Below are positions 11,200 to 20,752 of a stretch of DNA of 64,000 nucleotides, piece after piece. Origin of the DNA: Papaver somniferum. Lineage: Eukaryota > Streptophyta > Magnoliopsida > Ranunculales > Papaveraceae. Each line of letters starts with the position of its first letter. Position 1 is the stretch's first letter. Location: assembly GCF_003573695.1 (NCBI RefSeq), contig NC_039364.1, positions 238,060,777-238,124,776 on the forward strand, read 5' to 3'. The notes under the pieces are model-generated. The model was not told where the DNA came from and did no database searches. It saw only the letters and a list, made by a program, of their open reading frames with translations. Made by a program: the position numbers and the translations under genes.

Positions 11200-14100
11200 C
11201 CTCCTTAGTCTGAGCGGGAGAGGAACAAGCGCTAAGACTAGAACGAAAATTAATAAACAATTGTCTTGGAAGACCCTTAGTGAAGATATCAGCTTATTGA
11301 TGTTCAGAAGGGATGTGCAAGACACGAATATCACCAATACGAACCCGTTCACGAACAAAATGAATGTCAATCTCCACATGTTTTGTGCGTTGATGTTGGA
11401 CCGGATCACCAGACATGTAGACAGCACTCACATTGTCACAATACACCAGAGTGGCCCGCTGTAATGGCATGTGTAACTCAAGAAGTAAATTCCGTAGCCA
11501 GGTCGTTTCAGCCACAGCATTAGCGACACCCCTGTATTCTGCTTCATCGCTGAAGCGGGACACCGTTGCTTGACGTTTGGAAGACCAAGAGACAAGATTG
11601 TCTCCAAGAAAAATGCAGTAACCAGATGTTGATCAGCGTGAGTCAGGACAGCCCTCCCAATCAGCATCAGAATAGGCGGTGAGACCAGAGATATTCGAAA
11701 CCGAGAGAGACAAACCATGATCAATAGTGCCCTGAAGGTATCGAATAATGCGCTTAATGGCTTTCATGTGTGTCTCCCTAGGGTCATGCATAAATAAACA
11801 TACCTGCTGAACCGCATAAGATATATCCGGTCGAGTGAAAGTGAGGTATTGTAACGCTCCGGCCAGACTACGATATAAAGTAGGATCCGAAAGTGCTGGT
11901 CAAGAAGTAGCACTGAGCTTAGAGTGCGTGTCGACCGGAGTTGCTACTGGATTGCAGTTTGTCATGGATGCACGAGCAATGATGTCCTTTGTGTAGAGTG
12001 ACTGAGATAAAAACAACCCTGAGGAAGAACGAGAAGCAGTAATACCCAAAAAATGTCGTAACGGGCCAAGATCAGTCATAGAAAATTCCAGTTTCATCAG
12101 GTCGATAAAACGGGCTAGTAGAGCATCAGTAGAGGCAGTGAGGATGATATCATCAACATATAGTAATAAGTACGCAGTTTCCCGGCCGAACCGGTAAATA
12201 AAGAGAGATGGATCACAAACACTACCCCGAAAACCACAACCTGTGATGAAAGTCGCAAACCTCTGGAACCACGCCCGAGGCGCCTGTTTGAGACCATAAA
12301 GAGAACGACGAAGACGACAAACATAATCAGTTCGAGCGGGGTCAACAAATCCCGGAGGTTGATGCATATAAACTGTCTCAGACAAGTCCCCATGTAGGAA
12401 AGCATTCTTTACGTCCAATTGGTGAATCGGCCAAGATCTTGATGTGGCAATGCTGAGAACGGTACGAATGGTGGAAGGCTTAACAACCGGACTGAAAGTC
12501 TCAAAACAATCAACCCCAACCTGTTGAGATTTACCATTGGCAACAAGACGGGATTTGTATCGCTGCAATGTACCATCTGCATTAAACTTGTGACGAAATA
12601 ACCACATGGAACGAATAACATGAGATCCAATAGGTCGTGGTACTAGGTCCCAAGTGTTAGTTTTTAACATAGCAATAAACTCATCTAGCATGGCCTTGGT
12701 CCAGTTGGGATCCCTAAGAGCATAAAGGTGAGATTTTGGCAGATTGGAGATATGCTGTTGTGTCTGAACATTGAGATTCAATCGGTGAATGGGACGGAAG
12801 ATTCCACGAGAGGCACGAGTAACAGGGCGAGAGGAGTTGGCTGAAGTGCCAGGCTGAGCGGAAGATGGAGGCGTGACCGCCTGGATGGTGCAGTCAGGCG
12901 CTGAAGTGTTGCTGTCAGGCGATGTTGCAGGTGCTGAAGTGTTGCTGTCAGGTTCTGTTGCAGTGACAGGACGCACTGAAATGTTGCTGTCAGGAGCTGT
13001 GGGAGCTGACTGCTGCTGTGGGGGAATGTGGAGGTGAGGTGATGTAGTGGAACAACGATGAGGAGGTGTGTAGAGCTGTATTGCAGGAGACGGTGTATGT
13101 GCAGTGGTGGAAGATGGTGGAGCAACGTCTGGGCGCTGCTGTGTAGTGGAAGAAGGAACTGACGTAGTGGCGGAAGGTGGCTGGACAGGAGGATGAGGAG
13201 ATGTTAGGTAACGGAAACGAATGGGAAGGAGAGTGGAAGATGGTGTGGAGGGAGAGTCTTGACAGTCTGATGGAGTAGAAACATTATTCTTGAATGGAAA
13301 CACGTTTTCATCAAACGTCACATGACGAGATAAGATGATTTTGTTAGTGGCTAAGTCAAGACATCGATAGACACGGTGATGAGTTGGAAAACCAAGAAAA
13401 ACACACTTAGTGGAAAGAGGAGAAAGCTTATGAGTAGTGGTAGCGGAAAGATTTGGATAGCAAAGGCAACCAAAAGTACGAATATGAGAGTACGTTGGTT
13501 GACGTTGATAGAGAATGGACACCGGAGAAGAGAAATTTAGGATTTTGGAAGGAAGAATGTTGTGGAGGTAGACGGCCATATGTAGGGAGTCGGCCCAATA
13601 TTTGGGAGGGACAGATGCATGAGACATAAGCGTGCGAGTGATGTCATTGACACGACGAATCATTCGCTCAGCTTTGCCGTTTTGATAGGAGGTATGAGGG
13701 CATGAGAAACGGAAAACTAACCCATTTTTGTGAGCAAAATCATGAAACGATGAGTTGTCGAATTCACGACCCATGTCACACTGAAAATATTTGATTTCAC
13801 GTTCAAACTGAGTTTTAACGAAAGAACGAAATTCCAAGAACTTGGTATAAACTTGGGATTTTAATTTGAGAGGATAGATCCATAGATAATTTGTGAAGTC
13901 ATCTAACAATATAAGATAGTAATTAAAACCAGTCTCAACATGCAATGGTGAGGTCCATAAGTCTCTATTAATGATATCAAAAGGAGCAAAAGTAACAGAA
14001 TTTGATTCAAAAAATGGCAGACGAACATGTTTACTAACTTGACAAGAATGACAAAGTTTGGTAGACTGATTTTTATTACATTGAATTGAAGAGTTTGCAC

Positions 14101-14710
14101 GTAAATTATCTAAGATAGCTTTCCCTGGGTGGCAAAGATGGCTGTGCCAAATGTCATGAGAGCACACGGCAAGGGATATAGGATGAGACAGAAACGATGT
14201 TGAAGGTGATACGGCAGAAGTAGTAATAGGATAAAGCTCCCCGGAACTGTTACATCGAAGGAGAATCTTCCTCGAATTCAAATCCTTCACAGAAAAACCA
14301 GACGGGTCAAATTCAACAGACACGTGATTATCAGTGGTGACGGGAGCAACAAGAGTATCTTTGAGCTTTAGGGTGCGGGACGGAATATCTATGAACTTGG
14401 TACCAGAGGCAGTGACTGGAATACCGTGACCATTGCCAACTAAGATGGAATGAATATTACTAGTATTAAAAACAGTATTCAAAGTACCTGAATCCGCAGT
14501 GAGACGCGATGTGGCACCGGTATCCATATAGAAAGCGCCGTCAGGTGAGTATAAACTCATGGAGTTGTACGCTTCGGCAATGTCACTGGGTTGAAGATAT
14601 TCCGTGGATGGAGTTAGATATGCCTGTGCACGTCCAACGCCAGAGGTTCGACCGCGTGACTGACCAGTACGGCCACGGCCTTCGAAGGAACCGCGGATGG
14701 AAGGTGGCTG
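11195..14710 (-). pseudogene. Nested copia pol: protease, integrase, RT, RNase H
   Basis: It is read from 14710 down to a stop at 11195-11197 that overlaps the 3' LTR start. The protease has FYMDTGA. The integrase zinc region has HSHLCHPG followed by CHSC. The three catalytic acids are seen in NRDLWTSP, QCDMGREF and QNGKAERM. A Pro/Ser/Thr-rich linker follows at about 12800-13230. The RT keeps LYGLKQAPRAWF and YVDD at 12149-12160. The RNase H keeps SDADWEG, DEAEYRG and TKHVEIDIHF. Three in-frame stops interrupt it (TGA 11900-11902, TGA 11633-11635, TAA 11294-11296), and there is no frameshift. All catalytic residues I can check are present, so inactivation looks recent. Protease, integration and reverse transcription are the known family roles. 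Confidence 0.92.
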
Positions 14711-15591
14711 TCAATGTGTTGCCGGAGGTGCTGTAGGGTACGGACAAGGTGGCACTGCCCATTGTGGTGGACAGTGGATGTTGTACGTAGGATGAGGTGC
14801 ACCGTAGAGCTGGTAGGGGGGCGGAGGTGTTGGCAGCAGGGGCGGTTCGGTGGCTGGAGCAGATGAGCGATGGCCACCGCGTCTGGCATTACCACCACGC
14901 TGTGAGCGCTGGTTGCTGCGGTCTGTGGGTGGAGCTGCAGCGGCAAGAGCAGTAGGTGCAGACTGAGATTGTTGTTGGGAGCGTCGAATCTCTTCGGTAC
15001 GCAGCTGGGATCGAGCGGCATCAAACGTCGGCATTGATTGTTGGATAAAAGAGGCTACCGTGTTGTATTCCTCCGGAAGGTCGTTGAAAAGTTGAATCAC
15101 AAGGCGTTTATCATCCATGGGAAAGTCAAGATCAAGTAATCGATCGGACAGGGATTTGAGCTTATCGCAGTAATCATCAATACTAGTGCAATCAATAAAC
15201 TTAAGATTGAAAAACTTACGTTCAAGAGTCACAGCGCGGTTACCTTTGCTGTCTTGAAAGAGTTTCTTGAGATGATTCCAAAGCTCTTTAGCAGTTTTTC
15301 CAGATTTTAGGACGGTGAGCATTAAATCCTTGGCCATGGTGGAGAACATCCGTTGACGATAGAGAGCGTCGAGTTGGAGCACGTGTCGGCGTCAACATCT
15401 GGGGGGGGGGGGGGGGGGGGGGGTTTGTCTCCATTGATGAGAAAAAGAAGGCGATGAGCCTGAAGATGGAGTTCAAACAGAAAAACCCAAGATGAGTATT
15501 CATCCTGTTTGATGTCTAGGATAATAGGGATTAGGGTTTTGATGTTGTTGATAGCAAACGCCGGATGGACTGTCTTTTTATCTCCTGCCAT
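14711..15591 (-). pseudogene. Nested copia gag (UBN2-type), frameshifted at a poly(C) run
   Basis: It starts MAGDKKTVHPAFAINN at 15591 and continues with EYSSWVFLFELHLQAH, the usual copia Gag start. A proline run follows, encoded by 23 C residues (15401-15423 on plus). After it the frame is lost, and the homologous reading resumes in another frame at about 15382 (ALYRQRMFSTMAKDLM, then the UBN2 core with KELWNHLKKLFQ and LPEEYNTVASF). The C-terminal part has Gly/Arg-rich stretches (RGGNARRGG) and a Pro/Tyr-rich segment, with no CCHC knuckle. An in-frame TGA at 14711-14713 separates it from a further GRGR-rich stretch and the protease. Gag would form the virus-like particle. Confidence 0.88.
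15401..15423. repeat. 23-nt poly(G)/poly(C) run inside gag
   Basis: An uninterrupted run of 23 G on plus (C on the coding strand) encodes the Gag proline run. The reading frame changes across or just after it, which suggests slippage. Its length may also be affected by sequencing error. Confidence 0.9.
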
Positions 15592-15640
15592 TGTTGATTT
15601 TGGTGAAGAAGGTGAAGAAGAAAAAGAGGATCGGCTATTA

Positions 15641-15651
15641 GGTCGATACCA
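15641..15651 (-). other. Primer binding site of the nested copia
   Basis: On minus, TGGTATCGACC directly follows the 5' LTR. The first seven bases match the initiator Met tRNA type PBS, and the rest has diverged. Confidence 0.55.
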
Positions 15652-15779
15652 TGTTAGATTTTTTGGTATAATGCCTTGCCCTCTTTTGAGAGATAATGGC
15701 CATATATATTATTATGATTTTGGTCAATTAAGGAGAGTATCCTGTGACCGTAAATAAGGCAGAGTATCTTCTATTAACA
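15652..15779 (-). repeat. 5' LTR of the nested copia
   Basis: 128-bp repeat, pair of 11073-11199. On minus it starts TGTTAATAGAAG and ends TCTAACA. Confidence 0.88.
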
Positions 15780-15925
15780 GCTTTGGTTTAGTTTGTTATA
15801 TCGTGTAAGTCAAGTCACGACTAAATTCCCTGTATTACAAGTTTTGTAAACACCACATATATATAAACGGGTTTTCACCTTAGGTTTCTCACGTTGAGAA
15901 ATCTACCCAAAATCAATTTACGTTT
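15780..15925 (+). repeat. 3' LTR of the outer copia, right part
   Basis: It resumes the outer LTR (GCTTTGGTTTAGTTTG...) directly after the nested element and ends at the TATTT target duplication. It matches 8261-8406. Confidence 0.88.
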
Positions 15926-16073
15926 TATTTGTCTATTTGGTGGTTATTTACTTATTTAAGTGAAAAAATAATTGTAACGGGCCAAGAGCAGATAAAACCA
16001 TGATCATGACCAAGGAATAATGAGATATGAGCACTATGAAAAAGGGAAAGAAAGATGATGGTGATGTCCCATC

Positions 16074-17684
16074 TAGAACTGGCAAACGGGCGGGCCGGGG
16101 CTGGCTTGTGACCAACCCGCGGGTTACGGGTTAATACAAGCCTAAGCTTGCGGGTTGAAATTCTTCACGGGTGGTCATTTCTCCAACCCGCGCCCGTTCC
16201 GGGTAAAGCTTGCGGGTTCACGGGAGCTCACGGGTTAGCTGGTTTTTGTTGAGTCAACTCGCCAGAAATCGATTTTTGGGCTATTTCCGGCCACATTCAG
16301 GCCATCTAAAGCTCCTTCCCAACCTAAGTACTTAATTTAACATTCATCATTTCATCTAATTCATTTGATATTTCGATTCAAAAACTCAAAATTGCAAAAC
16401 TAAACTACTTTGGCATTTAAAGGATTAAAGGAACACAAATACTAGTCATTAGTAGTTTAATACTTTAGTTACAGTACTTCATCAGTTCATGATGATATTT
16501 TCAACAAAGAAAAAAATCCTCCGAGACTGTAGCAATACCATTGTTTGTAATTTGTATCACCAAGTGCGACAATAAAGATATTAACAACCACTCCCTGCAC
16601 AAAATATATATTGTGTGGTTAATCAAAAAAAGTGTTAACTGTCCAAAAAAACATCTCCAATCTCTTTTCTATGCAATATTTGGAGACACTGGTAAGTGTT
16701 ATACCCGAAGATCTTTGAGAAATTACTGAAGATCTTTGAGAAATTACTGCACCTGGAGGCTGGAGGCTGGAGGTCTTCCACACAATATTAAAAAGAAAGG
16801 AACTTCAATTGAAACCTTAACAGAGAAATTGAAGAAAGAAGTTACTGGACAATCTATCAAGAAATTAACCTCTAACAATTCAAATAGAATCAAAGTGATG
16901 GAGAAATTCAAATTACCTGAAGATTAATTTGCACCTGAAGGACTTCTACATTCAAAAAAAAAAAAAATTAAATTCAAACCCTAACATCCAAAAAATTAAA
17001 AACAAAACAAAAAGAAATTAACTTTCGAAAACCATAACATTACCTGATGAGAATTGAAATCAAAATTAGGGTTTTGAAGAAAGGGGATTTTGAAGATACG
17101 AAGAGAAATAGGGTATGAGAAAAGGGGTTTATAGATATAGAATAGAATAGGGTTTTGAAAACATGGATTTACAGATATAAAAGAGAAATAGGGTTTTCCT
17201 TTACGGATTGGATTTTCCAGTTCCCCTCTTTCACTTTCAGTCTTTCTCCCACACCTACAGTCCCGCTTGCTTACACAGAGAATACTCAAGAGTCAAATGA
17301 CTCAAATCCTTCAAGATCGAAGTAGTAGCAGACGGAGAAGACGAAAGAACTTTGTCTGTGAACTGACAATTGAGGCTGCCGCTGGGAAGTGCGGACGGAG
17401 AAGACGAAGTAAGTAGGGTTTTTTTTGTTTTTATACCATGGCTGCATGACAGATTGGCAGGAGAGGAGACACGTATAGACATTAGTGACACCCGGCAAAA
17501 ACGAAGTGCGGGTTAACGGGTTAACCCGTGATTGTACGGGCCGGACCGGGTTAACCCGTTTTTTGACGGGTCACCATTTCTCCAACCCGAACCCGGCTTG
17601 TTTAGAAACCAGCCGGTCCGGATTCGGATTTTCACGGTCCGAGCACGGGTTAACCCGCGGGTTTCAACTTGTTTGCCAGCTCTA
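16074..17684. mobile_element. hAT-like non-autonomous DNA transposon
   Basis: The ends form short inverted repeats: TAGAACTGGCAAAC at the left and, in reverse complement, TAGAGCTGGCAAAC at the right. This type is common in plant hAT elements. The 8-mer GTCCCATC is exactly duplicated at 16066-16073 and 17685-17692, as expected for hAT. The outer 200 bases on each side are GC-rich with repeated CGGGTTAACCCG-like palindromes, which are likely subterminal transposase-binding repeats. The interior is AT-rich and has no transposase. It contains an exact 21-bp tandem duplication (16707-16727 and 16728-16748) followed by GGAGGCT repeats. Confidence 0.9.
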
Positions 17685-17692
17685 GTCCCATC

Positions 17693-18086
17693 CATCAAAT
17701 TCCCAAGATACAAGGGAATAATGAAGCACATCCAAAGCAGTGGAATTATTGTTGCATGTAGTTGTTTGTCTTTGATTTTCCACATTATAATCCTACAAAA
17801 GGCACTAGTGGTTTTTACCTTGGCCGGTTAGTGATATTGTTAATTTTGGTTTTGACTCGAAAGCTCGGCATATCAAGAACGAACGTTAATTTATATGATG
17901 TTTGGATAATGCATAAAAACTGATTTTTGGACTCTACTAAATCAAAAAGTTAAAAATTATTTTGAGATTCAAATTTTCAAAACGATTTTTAAAAGCAAAA
18001 AAGTATATTTCCTATAAAGCGCATTTGTTTTGTTTTTTTATTTTTGTAGACAACTTTTGCCTTTGGTTGCAGAACACGTTGTATAT
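17693..18086. other. Unassigned intergenic sequence
   Basis: AT-rich flank between the hAT element and a TRIM relic. No frame, repeat pair or motif stands out. Confidence 0.5.
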
Positions 18087-18312
18087 TGTTAGAATACGGG
18101 CATCCAACTCAAGACCAATTGGCAATGAGTGGAGAGGTCCTAAAGATTATAAACCGCAGGATCTTAGATTGTCCAGACAATGTGGACTAATAATCTCAGC
18201 ACGCCCCCTCACGTGTAGCCTCGTTGGGTCTAACACGTGGACAATTAAATCGGGTGACGCGGAGTAAAGGCGCGGTCAAATGACTCGTCGCAAATAGCAT
18301 GATCTGATAGCA
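18087..18312 (-). mobile_element. TRIM relic: one LTR, internal region and PBS
   Basis: On minus, the PBS-like TGCTATCAGATCATGC (18297-18312) is followed by an internal region of about 95 bases and then an LTR of 115 bp (18087-18201) that starts TGCTGAGATTATTAG and ends TAACA. The same modules occur on plus at 20233-20730, which proves the family. The 5' LTR is missing. The size is far below that of coding LTR elements, so it is a terminal-repeat retrotransposon in miniature. Confidence 0.8.
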
Positions 18313-18596
18313 TTAAGGTTTTAATGACAGAAGTATATGGATTTCTCACAAAACTGTGTTGAGTCTATTTTCATTAAGTGATATTTATACGGTTACAGTG
18401 AAATACAGATAGAGATACATAGCAAATAAATAGCTACAACTAAAGAATAGAGAAAGGAAAAACTAACTAGCTAAAGAATAGGTATAATAGTTACAACAGA
18501 AGACTAGGAAACCTAGTTACAACAATATATACGTGTATGTACATGTTCAAGTTTATCAATAGTCTGATAAACTTAATATATAGCAGCTTCTTGACA
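18313..18596 (-). repeat. Possible copia-type solo or truncated LTR
   Basis: On minus it starts TGTCAAGAAGCTGC. It contains a perfect 10-bp stem inverted repeat (AAGTTTATCA with TGATAAACTT, near 18550-18575). A TATAAATATCA stretch lies near 18387, with T-rich sequence after it. It looks like a U3/R layout. It abuts the PBS-like end of the TRIM relic. No partner copy or target duplication was found, so this is tentative. Confidence 0.35.
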
Positions 18597-18992
18597 ATCC
18601 TACTCTGCAGCAGAAGTAGTTCTCAGAAACTAAAAATGATGTCTTTTTCATTTCTAAAAATCAAGTTTAAAATTTGGTTTTAGAAATAACTGTTGATTTT
18701 TCGACTTATCTAAGTCGAAGAACTATCTAACTATTCAAACACTCTTTTAAAGCTTCTTGAGCACCAGCTAACTCCCTTATTAAATCCGTTGTTGGGTGAG
18801 TATTCTCTCCGTCCAAGTTCTATAAACGAAAACATTAATTATCTTAGTTTAAAAAAAGGGTCTAGGTTTCATAAATTCCTATCATTTTTTTAAAAGTTTA
18901 TCTTTGATGTGCAGATGTCAGTGTGGTACAGTGATAAAGTCGTTGGGTGATGATACCGGCGACTTGATAATTTATCCTTAATATATTCCCAA
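18597..18992. other. Unassigned intergenic sequence
   Basis: AT-rich DNA before the second SINE. No coding or repeat signal was recognised. Confidence 0.45.
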
Positions 18993-19281
18993 AAATAACG
19001 AATATTACATGAAATTAATTGAAAGCCTAACAAGTTAAGCTCCAACAGCGTACTACTACATTAATTTAACAGGTTCTCGTGCTAGTCTAGCAGCGAGCCT
19101 CATGAGGATCCAGCCAAGGAAGCCGAAACGGGTAGGGGGCTAACTATGTTGCAAGGGGGCAAGCTAATTCTACCTTCCAGGTCAAATACTGCAATATTGC
19201 GTCATCGGGGACTCGAACCTGGAACTTCCTGGAGCGCATCGACTTGAGGAACGGAAATGACCAGCTGAGCTAGCTATTCCC
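18993..19281 (-). mobile_element. tRNA-derived SINE, second copy
   Basis: The reverse complement has the A box TAGCTCAGCTGG and the B box GGTTCGAGTCCCC. A body follows that aligns along its full length with the SINE at 7076-7366, including GCAATATTGCAG, TTGGCTGGAT.., TGTAGTAGTACGCTGTTGG and a tail ending in TAATATTCGTTATTT. The B box is closer to the tRNA consensus than in the first copy. The neighbouring sequence contains a short local duplication (CCCAATAACNACTCATTAAA, seen twice after 19279). This blurs the target duplication. Confidence 0.85.
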
Positions 19282-20232
19282 AATAACACTCATTAAATAT
19301 ATTCCCAATAACTACTCATTAAACTACTTTAGATGATGCTCATGCACCATTTGATAAGGGCATATATGTTCAAAATAGCCTTGGAATATATGAACTCCGC
19401 CTTTCTAATTGAACAAGCCAAAATCTTCTCTCTGCCTATATAACTTGGCGGATGGAGCAGTAAATTAAAAGCCGATCAGAACAAAACAGTACATGAAGCA
19501 AATAATCACACTTTTAAAAGGACTCGTTGATATTCATAATCTCCCACTTATTGAATCAATTCAAAAGACGAGTCAAGTACCCCATGTACGTGCAACTGCC
19601 AAAAGATGAGAAAAGTGCATGGTGCTTGATTCATCACATTTAACTTTCCTAACTACGGGATTCAGGTTGTTATAGGGATTTTGATAAGACAAGACCATAA
19701 CAGTTTTCATCTCTTTTTTCAGTACTCAAAGCCCTAAAAATGAACCATATATGTTGCACACATTGTAAATGACATATTTGATTTCATAAAAATGATAGAT
19801 TCTGTTGAATTCATGTTAGGTCGTTTTCTTTTCTTTGCATGTGAAGTTACTTCTGATTCTTCTTTAGCCTAGCCTTACAAGTTATGATAATAATGATGAT
19901 GATGCAGAGACCTTTCAGAGACACTATGTAATGATTTTACAATACAAATCAGAGAATATAATGCTTGGAATAATGGGACATTTCTTTTGTCAGCTTGTCA
20001 ACTATCATAAGCTAAATTAGGAGTTCACACAGAAGAGGTGAAGCCCTGAAATTTATGATGTTGGAAGTCAGGGGCTTAATTTAGAGGTTTATCACAACAG
20101 ATTAGAACGTTGATATGCATAAGACTAATTATGCAGTTGCACTGTTTCATTTCTTGAGGTGTATTACGAAAAAACCCACTTTCCGTGAATTATAAAAATT
20201 TGCGAAAAGCTAGTTTAAACTGCTACAATAGG
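19282..20232. other. Gene-free AT-rich sequence
   Basis: No open frame of useful length, repeat pair or structured element was recognised in this stretch, apart from the short duplication at its left edge. Confidence 0.5.
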
Positions 20233-20730
20233 TGTTGACATTATTAATCCCACATTATTGGGAAATCTAAGATCCTGCGATTTATAATTCTTAGGGCCTC
20301 TCCACTCATTGTCAATTTGAGTTGAATGCCCGCAGATTTTAACATGGTATTAGAGCAGGCTATTTGCGACGAGTCTTTGACCGCGCCTTTACTCCGCGTC
20401 ACCTGATTTAATTGTCCACGTGTTAGGCCCGACGAGGCTACACGTGATGGGGCGTGTTGAGATTATTAGTCCCACATTATTGGACAATCTAAATTAGAGC
20501 AGGCTATTTGCGTTGAGATTATTAGTCCCACATTATTTGACAATCTAAATTAGAGTAGGCTATTTGCGACGAGTCTTTGATCGCGTTTTTACTCTGCGTC
20601 ACCCGATTTAATTGTCCACGTGTTAGACCCAACGAGGCTACACGTGAGGAGGCGTGTTTAGATTATTACTCCCACGTTATTGAGCATTCTAAGATCTTGC
20701 GGTTTATAATCCTTAGGGCTCTCCACTCAT
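20233..20730 (+). mobile_element. Rearranged tandem TRIM (LTR-internal-LTR modules)
   Basis: A 112-bp LTR (20233-20344, TGTTGACATT..TTTTAACA) is followed by the PBS TGGTATTAGAGCAGG (20345-20359). A 110-bp internal region with a purine-rich end (GATGGGGCG) leads to a second LTR at 20455. That LTR is cut after about 38 bp (..CAATCTAA) and joined to a second internal fragment. A further truncated LTR and a second nearly full internal copy (about 20549-20654) follow. A final LTR at 20655-20730 lacks its end. No coding capacity exists. Parts match 18087-18312 in reverse orientation. Confidence 0.82.
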
Positions 20731-20752
20731 GACCAGCTGAACTAGGTACCCG
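20731..20752 (-). mobile_element. SINE 5' stub
   Basis: In reverse complement this is the SINE head (CGGGTACCTAGTTCAGCTGG) with the A box, the same head as the SINEs at 7076 and 19281. It directly abuts the truncated TRIM LTR. Only about 22 bases remain. Confidence 0.55.

Larger units (their letters stand above)
11073..15779 (-). mobile_element. Ty1/copia retrotransposon, near full-length, nested in the outer copia LTR
   Basis: It has LTRs of about 127 bp at both ends with TG..CA termini, a PBS next to the right LTR and a purine-rich tract (AAGGAGGTG) just before the left LTR. The coding strand is minus. gag, protease, integrase, RT and RNase H follow in copia order, mostly in one frame. Only a frameshift at a poly(C) run in gag and four in-frame stops break it. 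The element interrupts the outer 3' LTR, so it is younger. The flanks ACAAC (11068-11072) and ACAGC (15777-15781) may be an imperfect target duplication, but the second would overlap the LTR end, so the exact junction is uncertain. Confidence 0.93.
8200..15925 (+). mobile_element. Ty1/copia retrotransposon, internally deleted, host of a nested copia
   Basis: A 207-bp 5' LTR (8200-8406) is matched by a 3' LTR that is split in two (11010-11072 and 15780-15925) by a second element. The 5-mer TATTT is duplicated at 8195-8199 and 15926-15930, confirming the outer boundaries. The PBS follows the 5' LTR, and a purine tract precedes the 3' LTR. Without the nested insertion the element is about 3.0 kb, too short for a full copia. 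It has a Gag-like start, a low-complexity linker, RT and RNase H, but no zinc knuckle, protease or integrase. The LTRs end in GTTT, not the usual CA. The short LTRs suggest the Ale/Retrofit group, but this is an inference. Confidence 0.9.

Noticed and set aside
17485..17831. Frames of 66 and 99 codons on plus and 90 on minus at the end of the hAT-like element
   Set aside because: They are produced by the GC-rich CGGGTTAACCCG palindromes, which are open on both strands.
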